Of a DNA stretch of 64,000 nt, positions 35,733 to 46,413 are shown piece after piece. Position numbers and translations under genes: made by a program. The DNA comes from Cryptomeria japonica (Eukaryota; Streptophyta; Pinopsida; Cupressales; Cupressaceae), in the NCBI RefSeq assembly GCF_030272615.1, contig NC_081406.1:247933218-247997217 (forward strand), written 5' to 3'. Position 1 is the stretch's first letter. Every line of letters starts with the position of its first letter. Below the pieces are notes generated by a model. It saw only the letters and a program-made list of their open reading frames with translations, did no database searches and had not been told where the DNA came from.

Positions 35733-36405
35733 AGTGAGTAATCCTAATTTAGGCTTGACCCTTACCTTCTAGATAACCATGAGGTTTTCTTAGACATTCA
35801 ATGCCTCCAACCCCTTCTCTCAACCCAACCCTATGTTGACACTTGTCACCATTTCATTGGTGCAAATTGTGCACATGGATCCCCAACTTTCAAGCTTGAC
35901 CCTTGATTAAACCTTTCAATCCTGGCCATCCATTGCTCCATTTTTCCTATAAATAGAGACCATTCCTTCATAATCCAGATCTTGAAAACTTGTATGCATT
36001 TAGGCTATAGACATTTTTAGAGAGCATTTAGCATAGCATAACTAAAATCTTGTCTTTTTGGTAAAATCAATCATTTTAGCATCAATAGCATAGTATTTAG
36101 CTTTTCATTTCATATTTGAAGCTTAATATTAAATCTCAATCCTCCATAAGCATCCATAGTGCAAAGAGCTGCTGAGAGCTACACTCATTTGGGACTTGGA
36201 GAGGAGAGGAACAAGGGAGGAGCAACTATGAGCATCTTGATTAGCTATTTTATTCTATGTTTATATGCTTTCTATTTCATGCTTAATATCTCTCTTGATA
36301 TGCCTGTTTAGGATAATCTTTTGTTGCTAACACTAACGTTTGTTTCTTGTGCTCTTGTGTGTGTTGCCATCAAACAGATTTTCTAATCCTTTTTGCAGAG
36401 TATCA
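35733..36405 (+). repeat. Element C 5' LTR, right part
   Basis: Continues the LTR after S, matching 50000-50672. It holds the TATA box and ends TTTTGCAGAGTATCA. Confidence 0.94.
35948..35955 (+). promoter_or_regulatory. Element C TATA box
   Basis: TATAAATA, in CCTATAAATAGAGACC, is a textbook plant TATA box, located about 450 bp before the LTR end and kept in the 3' LTR at 50215-50222. Transcription would start roughly 30 bp downstream. S lies upstream of it and cuts it off from the left part of the LTR. Confidence 0.75.
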
Positions 36406-36407
36406 TT

Positions 36408-36427
36408 TGGTGAATCCGATGAGAATC
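36408..36427 (+). promoter_or_regulatory. Element C primer-binding site (candidate)
   Basis: TGGTGAATCCGATGAGAATC starts two bases after the LTR end. TGG would pair with a tRNA CCA end. The tRNA was not identified. Confidence 0.55.
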
Positions 36428-39123
36428 CAAACACCAAAAAGATCAACTTTTTTTTTTTTTTTTTAACCAATAACATGTTTGAATGTTGAAAATGTCACAC
36501 AGGTTGCGCTTTTGACACTGTTTTGGTGCATTTGACATTATTTTGGCGTTATTCACCCTGTTTCAGTGCTTTTTCCTTCTTTGTCTTTCCCTTTCTTTTA
36601 GTGCGTTTGTGTTAAATAGTGCCTCTGTTCAAACGCAGACTAGCGCTATTGTAACAAAACGTTGTACAAATCACCTTGTAACCAAAAAAAAAAAAAATTA
36701 GGCTTGTAGAAGCCCACCAAATAGGCGGATTTTACTAACTATTTTTCTCTTTTGTGCAGATTTAAATTAGATTAAAAAGTAGATTTATATTTTTTTACTA
36801 ACTTGTTTTTTGAAGTTGGTTTTAAAAATGAATTCACTTTTTATTTTGGTTTAAAATTAACTTCACATTTCAACTTTGGGCTTTTAAAAAAAGAATCACA
36901 CATTTGTTTGGTGCTCTTAAAAAGAATTTCATTGTTCCAAGGTAAAAAGAACCACAAACTTATACAAAAACAACTTTATTTTTTTTGCAAGTTAGGAAAC
37001 AAACTTCGTTTTGGTGCTTAAAATCAACAAGGCAAATTTTATTTCTTGCATCAAGATAAAACTCACAATCCACACTTCCATTTTTGGTGCAAATAAAATT
37101 CACAATCAACTTGTCTCATTTTTAAAGCAATTTTACTTCAGGCAAACGTGTTTTTCATTAAGTTGACCAGGATTTTCAAATTCTAGTTTACTCAAACAAT
37201 TGCCTTTGAAAATTAAAAAGAACACCATGATTGTTGGAGCAACATCTCCAAATAGTTAGATCACATTGCAATGGTAGATTAAAAAGAACAAGTGTTTTTC
37301 GTGCTTGGCACACTTGTGCAAAGAGTTGGTCGAGTGGTCCTACTTCTAACACACACTATCCTCTCCCTTGGCTTTCGTGGTCCTAGGTGCAAGAGAAAAG
37401 TGTTAGTAACACTCAAAATTTTATCTTTTAAAGAGAGGCCTGCCAAGAGACACATCACTCTTGGGAACGACCTTGAGCGGTAAATCCTGCGAGCCGCTAT
37501 AGAAATCAGGTGTGAGCGAAAGCTGTAGCCTTGGGTATAGCTGTTCCTACAGTGTAACTCGCCGAAAGGACAAATGGGCCCCACCACCAGTTACAAGGCT
37601 CTTAAGTGAGTCACTGCAGAATGAACTTATGTCCAAAAACATCGAACATGACTAAACACTTTTAAGTAGTAGCCCACCCGTTCTATTGATTGAGGATATT
37701 TGAGATATAATTTAGTGCAAGAGCATAGATGGTTTTGCTCCCAAGATACTCACCATACATATTTCCTTGAGTAGAAACATAGCTTTTTGAAAAGTCACTT
37801 GTGGCTTGATAAAAGTGGTGACTCCCCCATCATAGGGATCATCTATTTGTTATGCTCGTGCAAGACTTAGTATATCACATCCTTACCTACCAAGGCGGGA
37901 TTCATAAGGTATGTAGTACCAAAGTCGAAGAAATATCAAGATGTGGGCTAAATTTATCACAACTGGCCATTTGACCTTAGGGATAAAAAGTGTTTGAAGT
38001 GTGTTCGTTTTACAGACCTAGTGCAAATTGAGCCGACTTCAGGCTTTGGAAATACACCTTAAAATAAATCTAAAGGAAGGGTCAAAAACAAGTCCAAGGA
38101 TTGGGTTGATCTAGACCCATACTCATTTGTGCCTTTGAGGCTACAATTTTGTGTTTAGGTGCTTGCTTTGTTTTCTTGTCAAAGAAAAATCAGAAAATCA
38201 ATCCCAAAAACAAAGTATTCATCCAACATCTGTCAACACAACCAAAAATACCAAAAACAAAGTGCAAACAACACAGAGTCACAACTTTTATGACCATTCT
38301 TCACATCTTGCGAAAGAAGAAGTGTCATCAAAATATCAACTTGAAAAGGAGACCATTGAGCTCAAAGGCTTTGATCAAAAGGAGGAAATTCTTCTATATC
38401 AATCGACAAATCTTTGTCTCCCATAGAGTCTTTTTACATCGCATGCGTCTATACCTTCAAAGTAAAACAAATGAGTTTGATTCAAAATCATTGAACCGCA
38501 GAGCTTTTATGCAATATAGAGCTCTGAGTTATCACAAAAATCAAGGAGGAAAGATTAATCCCCACTTTTTCCCCAACATCTACATCACCTACAACACAGC
38601 TCGAGAAATACCTACAACACCTGAAAGGGAAGAGGTAGAGTTTGTCCCATTTATAACCCAAAGTTTTTATTGAAGTTGAAAAACAAAAACATCCATCATC
38701 TCACTCATACATCATCACTTCATCATCAATCCATCCCAACTCTCAAAACATTAAGAGGTTCTTGTCCCAAGTTCTCTTTTAGATATTGCTTGAAATCAAA
38801 CACATCACATCACTTTTTAGATTGTTTCTACATCTAGGATAAGCTCATCCTAAGAGACACATCTACGCAGGTTAAAACTAGTTTATGAGTGAATCTTCTC
38901 ATTGCTAGGTAGTCAAAATCTGTAACACATCTCAGATTTCTCTACACCTTATCACATCCAAACTTATCAAACAAACAAGCAATTCAAAGAAGGAATTTCG
39001 GTTACATCTACCTTAAAGTGCTAGAGATCCCCATACAACACAAATCACCAACCATCAATCTTTCATTTCATCACCAACTCATCATCATCTTCAATCAACT
39101 TCAAACACAAACTTGCAAACAAA
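36428..39123 (+). other. Element C leader
   Basis: About 2.7 kb between primer site and gag. The only notable open frame is 38149-38673. T-, A- and CA-rich runs are frequent. No domain recognised. Confidence 0.6.
38149..38673 (+). CDS. Leader ORF of element C, 174 codons, unknown
   Basis: An uninterrupted ATG-to-stop frame 450 bp before gag, rich in Lys, Arg, His and Asn. No motif, signal peptide or membrane segment is obvious. Some Tat/Ogre elements carry an extra ORF before gag, which makes it worth listing, but composition alone could produce such a frame in A/C-rich DNA. It is intact although gag-pol has 11 stops. I cannot assign a function. Confidence 0.25.
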   Translation: MCLGACFVFLSKKNQKINPKNKVFIQHLSTQPKIPKTKCKQHRVTTFMTILHILRKKKCHQNINLKRRPLSSKALIKRRKFFYINRQIFVSHRVFLHRMRLYLQSKTNEFDSKSLNRRAFMQYRALSYHKNQGGKINPHFFPNIYITYNTAREIPTTPEREEVEFVPFITQSFY

Positions 39124-41163
39124 ATGGCTCAAACCCGATCACAGTCGAGACAATGAGAAATAGAAAGAGAAGAAGAAGAAGAGGAAAATCTCAATGAATT
39201 TCAAGAAGCACTTGGAGGAAATGCAGATGACGAAAACCCAAGTACTCCCACTCCTGCAACAATAGAAAGGGCTCAGCATAACCCTCTCTTTAACAGACTT
39301 TTTGACGAAATACTCAGGAGCAATGCGGATGCTCACTTCTTAAAACTTGCTTAAGAAGGAGCCAAACTCCCCTCAGACTTTGATCTTGCCCAATTAAGAC
39401 AAGCATCAGAAAGACAAAGTCGCCATGAGGAGGAAGGGCGTAGAGATCCCATCAGATATAACATCCCTCGAGGTAACCCACCACCTCCTCCTCCAAATGA
39501 AATGGAGATGTTGCGGCAACAAGTCGAGAATATCGCCCAACAACTTCATAGTGGTGTCAAGATTAACCAATTCTCACTCAATGACATCTGTCCCTATCCT
39601 TTTGATAGGAATCTTTATATGCCACCCTTTCCATGCGGGTTCGAAACACCCAAATTTGAAAAATATAGAGGAAAGGGGGATCCCCGTGATCATGTCCGAG
39701 AATTTCATTCCGCTTGTCTTGAAGTGGCATATGAAGACACCTACCTAATGCGCCTTTTTCCCCAAAGCTTGGGAGGAACAACCACATCATGGTTTTCCCG
39801 ACTACCAGGTGGCATTAGAACATTTGAGGAACTCATCCAGAAGTTCCTATCTCATTACTCTTATAACATTGAACGCGACATCACCATGGCTGATCTATGC
39901 AATACCAAACAAAAACCAGGTGAACTATTCTCAGTATTCCTGCAATGATGGCGCCAAATGTCTAGCAGACATTCTCTTCAGTTACCTGAATGAGAACTAG
40001 TGGAAATTTTCATTTCCAACTTAAACGAAGAAATGGAATTTCACTTGGATGTCAAAGACACAGACTCTTTTAACGATATGATCACCAAGGGTTTAAAATG
40101 TGAAAGGGCACTCATCAAGAAAGGACTCATCAAAATCTTTAATGAACCAAAAGATGGTCCTCGCCCGCGCTTCAATAGTGATAAACCAAACTTCTGGAAC
40201 AAGAATAAGAATATCGTCAACGATGGGGTTGTGGATGCTCGAACTATCCAAAATGCAAAACCTATGGTTCGGTTTGCAGGACAAAATCCTCCACCTTAGA
40301 ATAACACAAATGTTCCTTCCAATCAAGGTCGCATCACGTCTCATGATGAACCAAGACCTCGTCAGCAAAAACAAAAATGAACATACACTCCCTTAGGGGA
40401 ACCCATTGAAATAGTGTTGCGACAACTCCTCTCTCAAAATTTGGTCACTCTACCTAAGCTATCAAACTATGAGCCTCAAGTCAAACCAGCATGGTGGAGA
40501 GATACTGAACACTGTGAATTCCATCAAGGAAGAGGACACAAGACAAGTAATTGTCACCGATTGAAAGATCTCATTCAGGATCTTATTGATCGAGGAGAAA
40601 TTGAAATTGAAGGACATGACCCAAAAACAACCAATAATGATCATCTGATGTTCAAAAATCCACTTCCATCACAAGATCAAAGGGATCCTTCCACTTCCAG
40701 ATGAGGCACTGATACCACTGATTATACGCAGGCTGCGTATAACTACACTGTAAATCACCTGTATGATGCCAGTGAACAAATTGCAACCATAACCTTCAAA
40801 AATCCCACCTCAAATTGCAATGTTGTTACACGTCGTGGCAAGGTCACCATCAAGGCAGCTCCACAAGGCACCACCTCCGTCCCCAAGCAATACAATCTTG
40901 TGGAACAATTAGACAAAACGCCTGCGCTTATATCCATTTTAGAGCTATTGCGCCTATCGCCATCTCATAAAACAATCTTAGATCAAGCACTCCAAGAGGC
41001 GTCAGTCCCTACAAACCTGAATACGGACCAGTTTCAAGCCATGGTTGGAAATCTAAAGTCATCACCTTGTCTTACTTTTTCTGAAAGTGACAACTCTTCT
41101 TTCCAACAACCTCATAATGCTTCGCTACACATTGAAGGCTTTATCAACCAACACAGGATCAAG
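39124..41163 (+). pseudogene. Element C gag
   Basis: Starts MAQTRSQSRQ at 39124. An acidic stretch is followed by FETPKFEKYRGKGDPRDH near 39640, the capsid helices (LMRLFPQSLGGTTTSWF), NDGVVDARTI near 40215, PLGEPIEIVLRQL, and the knuckle CEFHQGRGHKTSNC near 40513-40554 (C-x2-H-x4-H-x4-C, intact). Premature stops at 39154 (TGA), 39352 (TAA), 39946, 39991 (TGA), 40297 (TAG), 40378 and 40702 (TGA). All lie in the gag-pol frame. It forms the particle and binds RNA in a working element. Confidence 0.9.
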
Positions 41164-43209
41164 TGAGTCTTGATAGATAATGGAGCAGGCCTAAACATTT
41201 GTACACTACAGTTGGTCATAGCATTGGGATATGTAATAGAATCAGCGGATCCTTGCAAGAAGATCACCATCAAGGCCTATGATGATGCAAAGCGTTCATC
41301 CAAAGGAGCTGTGGTACTACCAATCCGAGTGGGCCCTGTGGTAAAGCACATCATCTGTCAGGTTCTGGACCTTCCTCTGCCATATAATCTATTATTAGGG
41401 AGACCTTGGATACATGTCATGCAAGCTGTTCCATCTACCTACCATCAATGTATCAAGTTCCCACATAACGGTACAGAGATCACAATCCTGGGCAATGCAA
41501 ATCCCTTTGCATTTTGCCATAATATCAGCCATCAACCAGAAATTACTGTTCCTAATAATAGGGAAGCCATTTCCTCCACATCATATGTAAGTCTCGCCTC
41601 TCTTGCCAGTTTGAACACCCCTATACCCAAGCAAGAAAAGCTTAAGATGAAAGTAGCAGAGGAAGGTCCTGGAGAATACAACTTGAGTCAGCTCTTTTGT
41701 GTGGGACAAATGCCCACTTCTCCTAGAACACATGGTAAGCCACAGCAGTTACTCCAGCAACCACTAATCATACCAGCATGTGTCTTGACGCCATTCGTCC
41801 TTGGAAAGAGTCAAGAGGAAGAGACACAAGATGAGGACCTAGCGGACTGGATCTATAAAGATCCCATCACCACTGATAAACCGCGAGTTACACTTCCTAC
41901 AGAACAGTATGGCAAAGGCCTCCTCATTATGCAAAGAATGAGATATGATGGTCAGAGTGCTTTGGGATACTACAAACAAGGACGACATGAACCTCTGCTA
42001 CCAGAATTCAAGCCCAAAGGTAATACAGGCCTAGGCTTTGAAAAAGAGATCCTTCCTAAACTCAAATTCAAAGGAAAACCCAGCAAACCATTTTGCCCAC
42101 CTACTGCAAAGAGGACACCTTTCATAATCAAAGCACCATCAAGCACTATCCCCATTGCCCCATCGAGGCTCACAACCCCACCGCAACCGTCATCAATATC
42201 ATTCATCCCACCAAACGAACCAGTAATCCCATCAGCAACACCATTTGTAGCAACAACTGTATGGAAACCTACAGCAACATCTATGGCACTAGCCATTCCA
42301 ACAGAAGCCACTAAATCAACACTGCCGATACTTCCAGTAACAAATCCTTTAATCCCCATCACAGTTCCTGCAGCACCGATCACTACAAAGATACATAAAC
42401 CAATCACACCTGCCGTGTTTAACTCCAAAGACATCCCAGTATGGTATAGCAATCGGATGCTGGAGAGTGATTCAGAGACCGACTCACATGAGTGGGAATT
42501 TGATTCTATACAACTTAACACTTCAGATGAGGAAGCCACATCACCACCTCCACCACGCAAAGACATCCCTGTTTACGGAGAAGCACAGATAAAGACCACT
42601 TGGGTACCTGAGCTGGAAACATCTTCCACAGACCCTATGTCTCATCCTACGCCTGATTCTGACAAGGAGAGTACCATTAACGACCTTCACCATAACGTCT
42701 TAACCCTCACTGATACATCTCCCGCACTTAACCTAATCGATGAAGTAATGCCCATTATCCACCCTAAACTCATCGAATGGAACCAATCAAATCCTCCATG
42801 TCTTGACCTCTTCCAAAACGATGAGGCTATCATTGACTTTTTGGAATTACGGGATAATCTACCAAGCGGGGATCACAAAGCTGGATTCGCCATTGAACTT
42901 AATAGCGCAACATACTTCGGGGCGGATGCCAAACCTTTCAGCTGCAAAAATATAACAATAAAACATGGATCTTCCAGTGAAAACCACACTGTGGCACTGT
43001 TTGATCTGACAAAAGTAAAAAGAAAGAGCGTATCCAACGGTGAAAACCTCTCTGAGGTGCCTGAGGATGAAGGGTTTGACATTCTCCCTGCTAATGCACA
43101 ACAGGAACGATCAACGATCCTCATTGAGGAGACCAAAGAATACAATGTGGGGACTCTTGAAAATCCTCATATCATACATCTGGCATCTCTTCTCACTCCC
43201 AAGGAATAG
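41164..43209 (+). pseudogene. Element C protease, G-patch and linker
   Basis: After a TGA at 41164, VLIDNGAGLNIC (41167 on) is the protease active-site loop with D-N-G in place of D-T/S-G. ITIKAYDDAKRSSKG and LLLGRPWIHVMQAVPSTYH follow. A G-patch-like stretch runs at about 41905-42045 (QYGKGLLIMQRMRYDG, ALGYYKQGRHEPLLP, NTGLGF). Next is a Pro/Thr/Ser-rich linker (42100-42420), then the HPKLIEWNQSNPPCLDLF block before RT. 679 codons without interruption up to TAG at 43207. Confidence 0.85.
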
Positions 43210-44058
43210 CCTAAATTTATAGAGTTCTTCCAGCAGTGTCAGATCAACTTTGCATGGTCATATGCAGACATGCCTGGGCTTGATCCTGATTTAGTCATGC
43301 ATCAACTCACTGTAGAAGAAGGAGCAAAACCTGTCAAACAGAAGCTTTGTAAGATGCATCCTCAGATTGTAGTGCTAGTAAAAACAGAACTCAAGAAACT
43401 CCTGGATGTTGGTTTCATTAGACCAACTGATTATGCAGAATGGATCTCCAATATTGTGCCTGTCGGCAAACCAAAAGGGGGCATCCGCATTTGTACTGAC
43501 TTCAGAGATCTGAATAAGGCATGTCCTAAGGATGACTTTCCCCTACCAGATATCGACATCATAGTGGATCTAACAGCAGGACATGCGATGCTTTCACTCA
43601 TGGATGGCTTTTCCGGCTACAATCAGATAAAGATCGCACCCGAAGATCAACATAAGACAGCCTTCACATGTCCATGGGGCACATACTGCTGGAATGTAAT
43701 GCCTTTTGGTCTAAAGAATGCAGGAGCGACCTATCAAAGAGCAATGACCACCATCTTCCATGACATGATGCATACTATGATGGAAGATTATGTGGATGAC
43801 TTACTAGCAAAATCACTTACTAGAGAAGGACATCTCCACATCTTAGATCAAATCTTTGATAGACTGGAACAATATCATGTTCGACTCAACCCAAAGAAAT
43901 GTGTCTTTGGAGTGACCTCCGGGAAGCTTCTAGGATACATTGTCTCAAGCAAAGGAATTGAGGTCGATCCAACAAAGGTTAAGGCAATAATGGACATGCC
44001 ACCTCCAAAGAATATCAGTCAGCTAAGGACATTACAAGGGCGGCTTCAATCCATCTGA
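43210..44058 (+). pseudogene. Element C reverse transcriptase
   Basis: SYADMPGLDPDLVMHQL, RICTDFRDLNKACPKDD, LSLMDGFSGYNQIKI, PFGLKNAGATYQRAM and YVDD (43789-43800), then LNPKKCVFGVTSGKLLGYIV. All RT motifs and catalytic Asp residues are present. The only lesions are the stop at 43207 just before and a TGA at 44056 just after. It converts element RNA to DNA inside the particle. Confidence 0.93.
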
Positions 44059-45054
44059 AGATTCATTGCACAATTGGCTGATAAGTGTCACCCATTCACA
44101 CACTTGCTACACAAGAACATCCGCTTTCAGTGGGATGCCAGATGCCAACAAGCATTTCAGACGCTTAAAGACTATCTCATGAATCCACCATTGTTGATGC
44201 CACCAGATCCAAGTAGACCGTTGTTACTTTATATCTCAGTGACAAGTACAGCATTAGGTGTATTATTGGCACAACATAATGCAGAAGGCAAAGAGTGTGC
44301 TGTTTACTACATCTCTCGCACACTGGTTGGCTATGAACTCAATTACACACCTATTGAGCGAGCTTGCCTAGCAGTAATCTTAGCAGCCACTAAATTGCGA
44401 CACTATTTGTTGACACACAAGGTACAACTCATCGCAAAGATTGATCCACTCAAGTATTTACTCAGCAAAGTAGCATTGACAGGTCGCTTGGCCAAATGGG
44501 TAATGATTCTAAGTGAATTTGACATCGAGTATGTGGACCGTAAAGCTATCAAAGGGCAGGTCATTGCAGATCAGTTGGCCGATGCACCACTCATAGGCGA
44601 TCATCCCCTCATTTCCAATTTTCCAGATGAAGAGATATTCATGATCACAAAAGTACAACCATGGAAACTATATTTTGATGGTTCATACACTAGGCACGGC
44701 TCAGGGGCAGGCATTTTGTTTATCACACCTCAAGGTGACATCATCCCGAAGTCTTACAGGCTCACATTTCCATGCACAAAAAACATAGCAGAGTATGAGG
44801 CCTTGATCACAGGACTCAGGTTAGCCGTACAATGGAAATTACAAGAACTACAAGTATATGGCGATTCCCAACTAGTCATTCGACAAGCAACAGATGAATA
44901 TCAGACCAAAGATGATAAACTCATGCCATATAAGCAAATGGTGGACACTCTAAAGACATCATTTACTACTATCACTTTTGAGCAGATACCAAGAGATCAG
45001 AATCGAGCTGCTGACGCCATGGCTACCATCGCATCTCTACTAGATCTTCCATAG
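44059..45054 (+). pseudogene. Element C tandem RNase H domains (first degenerate, second Tat-type)
   Basis: First domain: FIAQLADKCHPFTHLL, then LLLYISVTSTALGVLLAQ without the expected Asp, then GYELNYTPIERACLAV. Spacer: VDRKAIKGQVIADQLADAP. Second domain from about 44660: LYFDGSYTRHGSGAGILF, KNIAEYEALITGL, VYGDSQLVI and NRAADAMATIAS, with all four acidic residues. Two consecutive RNases H, the second active-looking, is the known hallmark of plant Tat elements. It ends in TAG at 45052. Confidence 0.9.
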
Positions 45055-46413
45055 AATTCAACACGCTACGAGTTCTTGGTAGAACAGCTTTGGATCCCCA
45101 CTTATGATATCCCCGAATCTGAAATGATATGTCGCCTTGTTGGTTCCGAATCCCCATGGTACAGTGAGTTCTACACCTATCTCCGCGATCATACCCTTCC
45201 TCCCAACCAATCAAATAACCAACGAAAAACCTTCATTCGCCAAACTGCTCGATATACCATTATTGCCGAAACCCTATACCGACATAATCTTGATGGTACT
45301 CTCCTTCGATGTCTGGAACAGGATGAGATAACAAAGGTTTTGGAAGAGGTACATGAAGGAATTTGTGGGACTCACTCAAGTGGTCCATCACTAGCCAAGA
45401 AGATCATGCGAGCTGGATACTATTGGCCATCTATGGAAAAGGATTCCTACTGCTTTGTCAGGAAATGCAAGAAATGTCAAGTTCATGGTGACCTGATACA
45501 TGCACCAGCACAGGAACTGCAACCAATCACAACACCATGGCCTTTTTGTCAATGGGGCCTCGACCTTGTGGGTAAGATTCATCCATCTTCATCCAATGGC
45601 CATAAATTCATTATTACCGCTACCGAATATTTCACAAAGTGGATCGAAGCTGTTCCACTTACCCAAGTCACCGGCAAGCAGATCGCCTCATTCATCCTCA
45701 ACTACATCATCTGCTGGTATGGTGTACCCATGTCCATCATCACAGATAACGGTCTTCCTTTCAAAAATCAGGATGTCCGGAAACTTTGTGAGAAATTTCA
45801 TATCCAACATCGCTTTTCCACCCCCTATTACCCACAAGGCAATGGTCAGGCTGAAGCATCCAATAAAAACATATTGAGAATCCTAAAGAAGACAGTCAAT
45901 GATGTCGGTCGTGATTGGCATGTTCAATTGAATCCAGCATTATGGGCATATCGAACTAGCATTCGAACCCCTACAGGTGCAACTCCTTATTCATTGGTCT
46001 ATGGTGCAGAATCTATCTTGCCTATTGAGGTTGAGATACCATCATTACGGGTTTCCTTGCACAATCTCATCAATGATGAAGCCTACAGAGTATCCCGTCT
46101 TCAGGACTTAGAGTTACTTGATGAGAAGCGACAAGCTGCATACAACCATCTCAAAGCCCATCAACAACGCATGAGCAGAAGCTACAATCACCGAGTTAGA
46201 CCTCATACATTTGAGGTAGGTGATCTTGTTCTACGAGAGAATCCTCGCAACCAACCAAGCCAAGAACATCAGGGCAAGTTTGAATCAAACTGGCTGGGCC
46301 CATATGTTGTCACTGTTGTGTTCGGGTCTGGGGCATATCAGTTGGCTACATCAGAAGGAGAACCGCTTGCAGATCCAATCAACAGCATGCACCTCAAACG
46401 GTTTTATACCTAA
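45055..46413 (+). pseudogene. Element C integrase (open from 45055)
   Basis: HEGICGTHSSG ... CKKCQVHGD near 45355-45490 is the HHCC zinc motif. WGLDLVGKIHPSS, ITDNGLPF and NGQAEASNKN carry Asp, Asp and Glu. VSLHNLINDEAYRVSRLQ and the C-terminal LGPYVVTVVFGSGAYQLA and MHLKRFYT blocks end at 46413. No internal stop; only the shared gag-pol frame upstream is broken. No chromodomain is seen, as usual for Tat elements. Confidence 0.92.

Noticed and set aside
37279-37587. 102-codon minus-strand frame in element C leader
   Set aside because: No motif, overlaps non-coding leader, and not supported by the other elements.
41970-42566. 198-codon open frame on the minus strand
   Set aside because: It lies opposite the Pro/Thr/Ser-rich linker of element C gag-pol. 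Its Gly/Val/Ala-rich translation is the mirror of that composition and no motif is seen.
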